NCBI RefSeq assembly: GCF_005845215.1
Contig: NZ_SPHO01000020.1
Span: forward strand, 1-64,000
From: Clostridium sp. 1001271st1 H5
Lineage (GTDB): Bacteria > Bacillota > Clostridia > Lachnospirales > Lachnospiraceae
Direction of reading: 5' to 3'
Length of the DNA stretch: 64,000 nt
Shown here: positions 61,074-64,000 of the stretch, piece after piece
Position numbering within the stretch: the stretch's first letter is position 1
Layout: every line of letters starts with the position of its first letter
Notes under the pieces: generated by a model
The model's database searches: none
What the model was told of the DNA's origin: nothing
Seen by the model: only the letters and a program-made list of their open reading frames with translations
Position numbers and translations under genes: made by a program

Positions 61074-62270
61074 ATGAATGGTAAACAGGAAACAAACAGG
61101 TGGGCGATACTGGTGTACGGTATGATTTGCATGTTGATTATGGGCATATGTTATACATATAGCTTATTTCAGCCCTATATCATGGACCACTTTTCCGTGG
61201 CAAGTGCGAGTGCAAGCCTTCCATACACGATTTTTATTGCCGTGTTCTGTGTGGGAAACTTTTTCGGAGGCGTCATGCAGAGAAAGATGTCCTTGAAGAC
61301 AGTGCTGATTATTGGGTATGGGCTTATGTTTTTAGGGTGGTTCGCCTCAGCAGTTTTGCCGCCGGACATGTTCTGGTGCATGTTTTTGACATTTGGAGGC
61401 CTTTTTGGAATCGGAGACGGCATTGTATATAATGTTATCGTTGCACTGATGCCAAAGTGGTTTCCGGACAAAAAGGGACTGGCATCCGGGCTCACGCTTG
61501 CCACTTTGGGAATCAGTGCAACGGTATTTTCACCCATAGTAAGCTCCTGGCTTACAAATTATGGTTATATGAAATCGTTCATGATAGTCTCAGGAGTATA
61601 CATTGCAGTTGGAATATTCGGGACCATTACAATGAAGGCACCTCCGGCCGGATTTATGGAGGATTATGTATCTGCCGGAGCCAATGTCAGCTCTAAAAAG
61701 CAGTATACATTAAAAGAGGCGCTGCATGTAAAGGAATTGTATACAATAACCGGATTATATTTCTGTGCGGTACCAGCTTATCTGCTGCTTAGTGCGATTT
61801 TTGTTACATATGGAGCGGATAAGGGACTTACATCAGCCATGGCAACCCTGGGCGTCAGCATTGCCTCATTGTGCCAGGTTGGCGGACGCTTCGTCATTCC
61901 TACCTTAAGTGATAAGATAGGACGTAAGGCAGCATTTGCCATTTCCTTTTTCATTACAGCTGGAGGGGTTGCATTATTGACAGTTGCAACGGGAAATCTT
62001 TATATGTTCTGCTTCTGGCTCCTCAGCTTGTCTTATGGCGGCTGCCAGGCCTGTTTCTCACCGATTGCAGCAGACCGGTTTGGAACAAAGAATGTGGGTG
62101 TTATCCTCTCTTTCACCATGATTGGCTTTGGCGTGGGCTCCGTAGGTGCATCCCTGCTTGCAAAGGTGGTAGGTATCTCTACTGCATTCATCGGTGCCGG
62201 AGTAGTTGCGCTGCTTGGAATTGTCCTGGTATTTACGCTGCCTGGCAAGAAAAGTGCTGAGAATGCATGA
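61074..62270 (+). CDS. MFS transporter, OFA (oxalate/formate antiporter-like) family
   Basis: The 398-residue membrane protein has twelve predicted transmembrane segments and OFA-type blocks: MICMLIMGICYTYSLFQPYI in helix 1, GIGDGIVYNVIVALMPKWFPDKKGLASGL between helices 4 and 5 (split here by position), and GGRFVIPTLSDKIGRKAAF. OFA members exchange or import small carboxylates. It is the first gene of an operon with GrdE-like and GrdB-like proteins, so it probably supplies their substrate. GAGG lies before the ATG. Confidence 0.88.
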   Translation: MNGKQETNRWAILVYGMICMLIMGICYTYSLFQPYIMDHFSVASASASLPYTIFIAVFCVGNFFGGVMQRKMSLKTVLIIGYGLMFLGWFASAVLPPDMFWCMFLTFGGLFGIGDGIVYNVIVALMPKWFPDKKGLASGLTLATLGISATVFSPIVSSWLTNYGYMKSFMIVSGVYIAVGIFGTITMKAPPAGFMEDYVSAGANVSSKKQYTLKEALHVKELYTITGLYFCAVPAYLLLSAIFVTYGADKGLTSAMATLGVSIASLCQVGGRFVIPTLSDKIGRKAAFAISFFITAGGVALLTVATGNLYMFCFWLLSLSYGGCQACFSPIAADRFGTKNVGVILSFTMIGFGVGSVGASLLAKVVGISTAFIGAGVVALLGIVLVFTLPGKKSAENA

Positions 62271-62310
62271 TAATATATTACATGTTTGACATAGGAAAGG
62301 AGTGCTTAAA

Positions 62311-63588
62311 TTGAGCAAAAAATTGCAGATTGACTATGTAAGGGTAAAGAAAGTTCAGTTCGGGGACAAAACAGTTTTAGAGAATGGGATACTGACAATT
62401 AACAAAGAGGAATTGATTGACACGGTAAAGAGTGAGATGTTCGGGAACCTGGATATCAAGATAGCAGTGCCTGGGGAGAGCTGCCGCATTCTGGCCATAC
62501 ATGATATCATGCAGCCCCGCTGCAAGGCGGATGCGCCGGAGACCTCCTATCCGGGTATCTGGGGAAAGCTTGCTCCTATGGGGGAGGGACGGACGGTTGC
62601 TCTTAAGGGCGTGGTGGTATCAGACATCTACTATGCAAAGTGTAATATTAAATATTATATGGATATGGGCGGTCCATGCGCCAAATATACCCACTTTTCA
62701 AAGCATTATCATGTGATTCTGGATGCAACGCCGGCAGAGGGCGTAAGCGATGCAAGCTATGCAGAGGCATTAAAATATGCGTCCCTGACAATCAATGTAT
62801 ATCTGGCAAAGCTGGGAATCGGCCTTACACCGGATGAGACAGAAACCTTTGAATTGGGACCCGTAGGACCGGGGCCTGATGGAAAGCCTCTCCCCAAGGT
62901 GGCGTATCTTGTTACCCATATGGCTTCCCATGATACATGGAACTTCCTGGTATATGGGCAGAGCGCACTGAACTTTTTGCCAATCATTCTCCAGCCCACT
63001 GAGATACTGGACGGAGCCATGGTATGGAGATACTGGGAGCCTAATTACTATCTGCAGAATGAGACATACATCAAGGAGCTGCTGAGAAGGCATGGAAAGG
63101 ACCTGGAATTCGTAGGCCTTGTATTTGCCAATAATGTGATGAAGATTGACGGCAAGGATGCCATGGGAATGATGGCGGCCACCTTGTGCAAAGAGACATT
63201 GAAAGCAGACTGCGTTCTTGTCAATAAGTCCGGCATGGGACATTGCCAGCTGGATTCGGCCCTGGCCTTTAACTGGTGCCAGAAAATGGGGATGCCTTGC
63301 GTCATGAATCTGTCTGCTGTTTCCAATGATGTTCCCGGCGATATGCTGGTTATCTCTGACCCTAAGATTGACGCAGTTATAAACAGCGGAAGGAATTACG
63401 ACCTGCAGCATCCCAAGGTGGACCGTGTGATTGGTAAAGATGCAGGTGTTCCGAGTCTGATGGGATATAATGTTGAGGGACCATTTACACACACAACAAA
63501 CTTCGCTTATCAGGGAATCTGGTCTCAGCTGGGTGATTGTTATGTGACAACAGACAGCGATTTGCCGGATGTCCCGGACACTATGTAA
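62311..63588 (+). CDS. GrdE-like glycine/sarcosine/betaine reductase component B, alpha/beta proprotein
   Basis: The 425-residue protein has GrdE-type features: VRVKKVQFGDKTVLENGILTINKEELI at the N-terminus (two blocks), AVPGESCRILAIHDIMQPR, AKYTHFSKHYHVILDATPAEGVS, and a C-terminal half with VFANNVMKIDGKDAMGMM and MGHCQLDSALAFNWCQKMG. GrdE proteins are cut autocatalytically to give a pyruvoyl-bearing subunit that binds the amino group of the substrate; a matching internal Cys cannot be fixed with certainty here. The start is TTG 62311, eight bases after AAAGGAG. The paired GrdB-like gene follows by 16 bases. Confidence 0.82.
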   Translation: MSKKLQIDYVRVKKVQFGDKTVLENGILTINKEELIDTVKSEMFGNLDIKIAVPGESCRILAIHDIMQPRCKADAPETSYPGIWGKLAPMGEGRTVALKGVVVSDIYYAKCNIKYYMDMGGPCAKYTHFSKHYHVILDATPAEGVSDASYAEALKYASLTINVYLAKLGIGLTPDETETFELGPVGPGPDGKPLPKVAYLVTHMASHDTWNFLVYGQSALNFLPIILQPTEILDGAMVWRYWEPNYYLQNETYIKELLRRHGKDLEFVGLVFANNVMKIDGKDAMGMMAATLCKETLKADCVLVNKSGMGHCQLDSALAFNWCQKMGMPCVMNLSAVSNDVPGDMLVISDPKIDAVINSGRNYDLQHPKVDRVIGKDAGVPSLMGYNVEGPFTHTTNFAYQGIWSQLGDCYVTTDSDLPDVPDTM

Positions 63589-63604
63589 ACAGGAGGGAGA
63601 AGAA

Positions 63605-64000
63605 ATGTCTGATAAGATTCGTGTGGTTCACTATATCAACCAGTTTTATGGCGGATATGGCGGGGAAGACACCGCCAGCATGGGAATCGTGGTAAAAGAA
63701 GAACCCGTTGGCCCCGGGCTGTATCTGCAGTCAGCATTGGGAGACAGCTATAAAATAGTTGCAACTATTATTTGCGGTGACAATTTTATTGCTGAGAATA
63801 TTGAGAACGTGTCAAATGAGGTTGCTGACATTGTGGAAAAATACAATGCCCAGATGTACATAGCCGGCCCCGGATTCAACGCAGGGCGGTACGGTCTGGC
63901 CTGCGGAGCCACTACGGCAGTTGTTACTGAACGGCTTAAAATACCTGCAGTCACCGGCCTATATACGGAAAATCCGGGCACAGACCTCTACAAGGACAGG
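63605..64000 (+). CDS. GrdB-like reductase component B gamma subunit (N-terminal part, runs off the window)
   Basis: The first 132 residues match the GrdB N-terminus: VVHYINQFYGGYGGEDTASM, VGPGLYLQSALGDSY, ATIICGDNFIAENIENV, MYIAGPGFNAGRYGLACG and LKIPAVTGLYTENPGTD. In the family the Sec-containing C-terminal half follows, which would lie beyond position 64000. AGGAGGGAGAAGAA precedes the ATG. With the GrdE-like protein it would form the substrate-specific part of a reductase that hands a carboxymethyl group to GrdA, but no grdA, grdC or grdD is seen in this window. Confidence 0.82.
   Translation, partial: MSDKIRVVHYINQFYGGYGGEDTASMGIVVKEEPVGPGLYLQSALGDSYKIVATIICGDNFIAENIENVSNEVADIVEKYNAQMYIAGPGFNAGRYGLACGATTAVVTERLKIPAVTGLYTENPGTDLYKDR

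Overview
The window is chromosomal DNA of an anaerobic Bacillota, most likely a Lachnospiraceae member near the Enterocloster / Clostridium clostridioforme group. That placement is inferred from the gene mix, the strong AGGAGG ribosome-binding sites, T-box and riboswitch leaders, MsmX-dependent sugar importers, and glycine/betaine-reductase-type proteins. No rRNA, tRNA, CRISPR array, insertion sequence or prophage was recognised. Most genes lie on the + strand. The exceptions are two AraC regulators and the GrdB-like / radical SAM pair.

Layout. (1) 0.1-7.3 kb: ksgA, oleate hydratase, a zinc-ribbon protein, a coiled-coil protein built from tandem 21-bp units, a decayed ugpB next to an intact glycerophosphodiesterase, a Cof-type phosphatase and a decayed Uma2 gene. 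(2) 7.3-9.7 kb: TPP riboswitch, thiW, thiM, thiE. (3) 9.7-17.35 kb: a complete trpEGDCFBA operon behind a consensus promoter and a tryptophan T-box, ended by a terminator. (4) 17.4-26.8 kb: a DUF5655 remnant, then a ribose-type ABC importer, a beta-propeller glycosidase-like protein and a YesM/YesN-type two-component system. (5) 27.2-41.4 kb: a PfkB kinase, an ABC importer without its own ATPase, a zinc polyol dehydrogenase and a class II aldolase. A BglG-type regulator, fructose-type PTS A/B/C subunits and two more class II aldolases follow. Each half ends in an aldolase convergent with a related AraC regulator. (6) 41.6-48.5 kb: an unknown protein with sufS and sufE, a fucose/arabinose-isomerase-like protein with a cupin, and a yybP-ykoY (Mn2+) riboswitch in front of a P-type cation ATPase. 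(7) 48.6-53.8 kb: a cytidylate-kinase-like protein, a GMP synthase whose glutaminase domain has lost its active site, a GNAT acetyltransferase, a structured leader in front of an alanine/glycine:cation symporter, and a VOC protein. (8) 53.9-58.3 kb: a FadR-type regulator, an IlvD/Edd dehydratase and a GntP permease, with repeated operator-like boxes over the dehydratase promoter. (9) 58.3-64 kb: a stand-alone GrdB C-terminal homologue with Cys in place of selenocysteine, paired with a radical SAM protein. These are divergent from a TetR regulator, an OFA-type MFS transporter, a GrdE-like protein and a GrdB-like protein that runs off the window.

Biologically the window is a set of nutrient modules, each with its own switch: amino acid (T-box), thiamine (TPP), metal (yybP-ykoY), sugar (AraC, BglG, two-component) and sugar acid (FadR). 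The least described part is the GrdE/GrdB-like locus at the right edge. It suggests reductive use of an unidentified small substrate. The GuaA without a glutaminase active site is the most unusual single gene.
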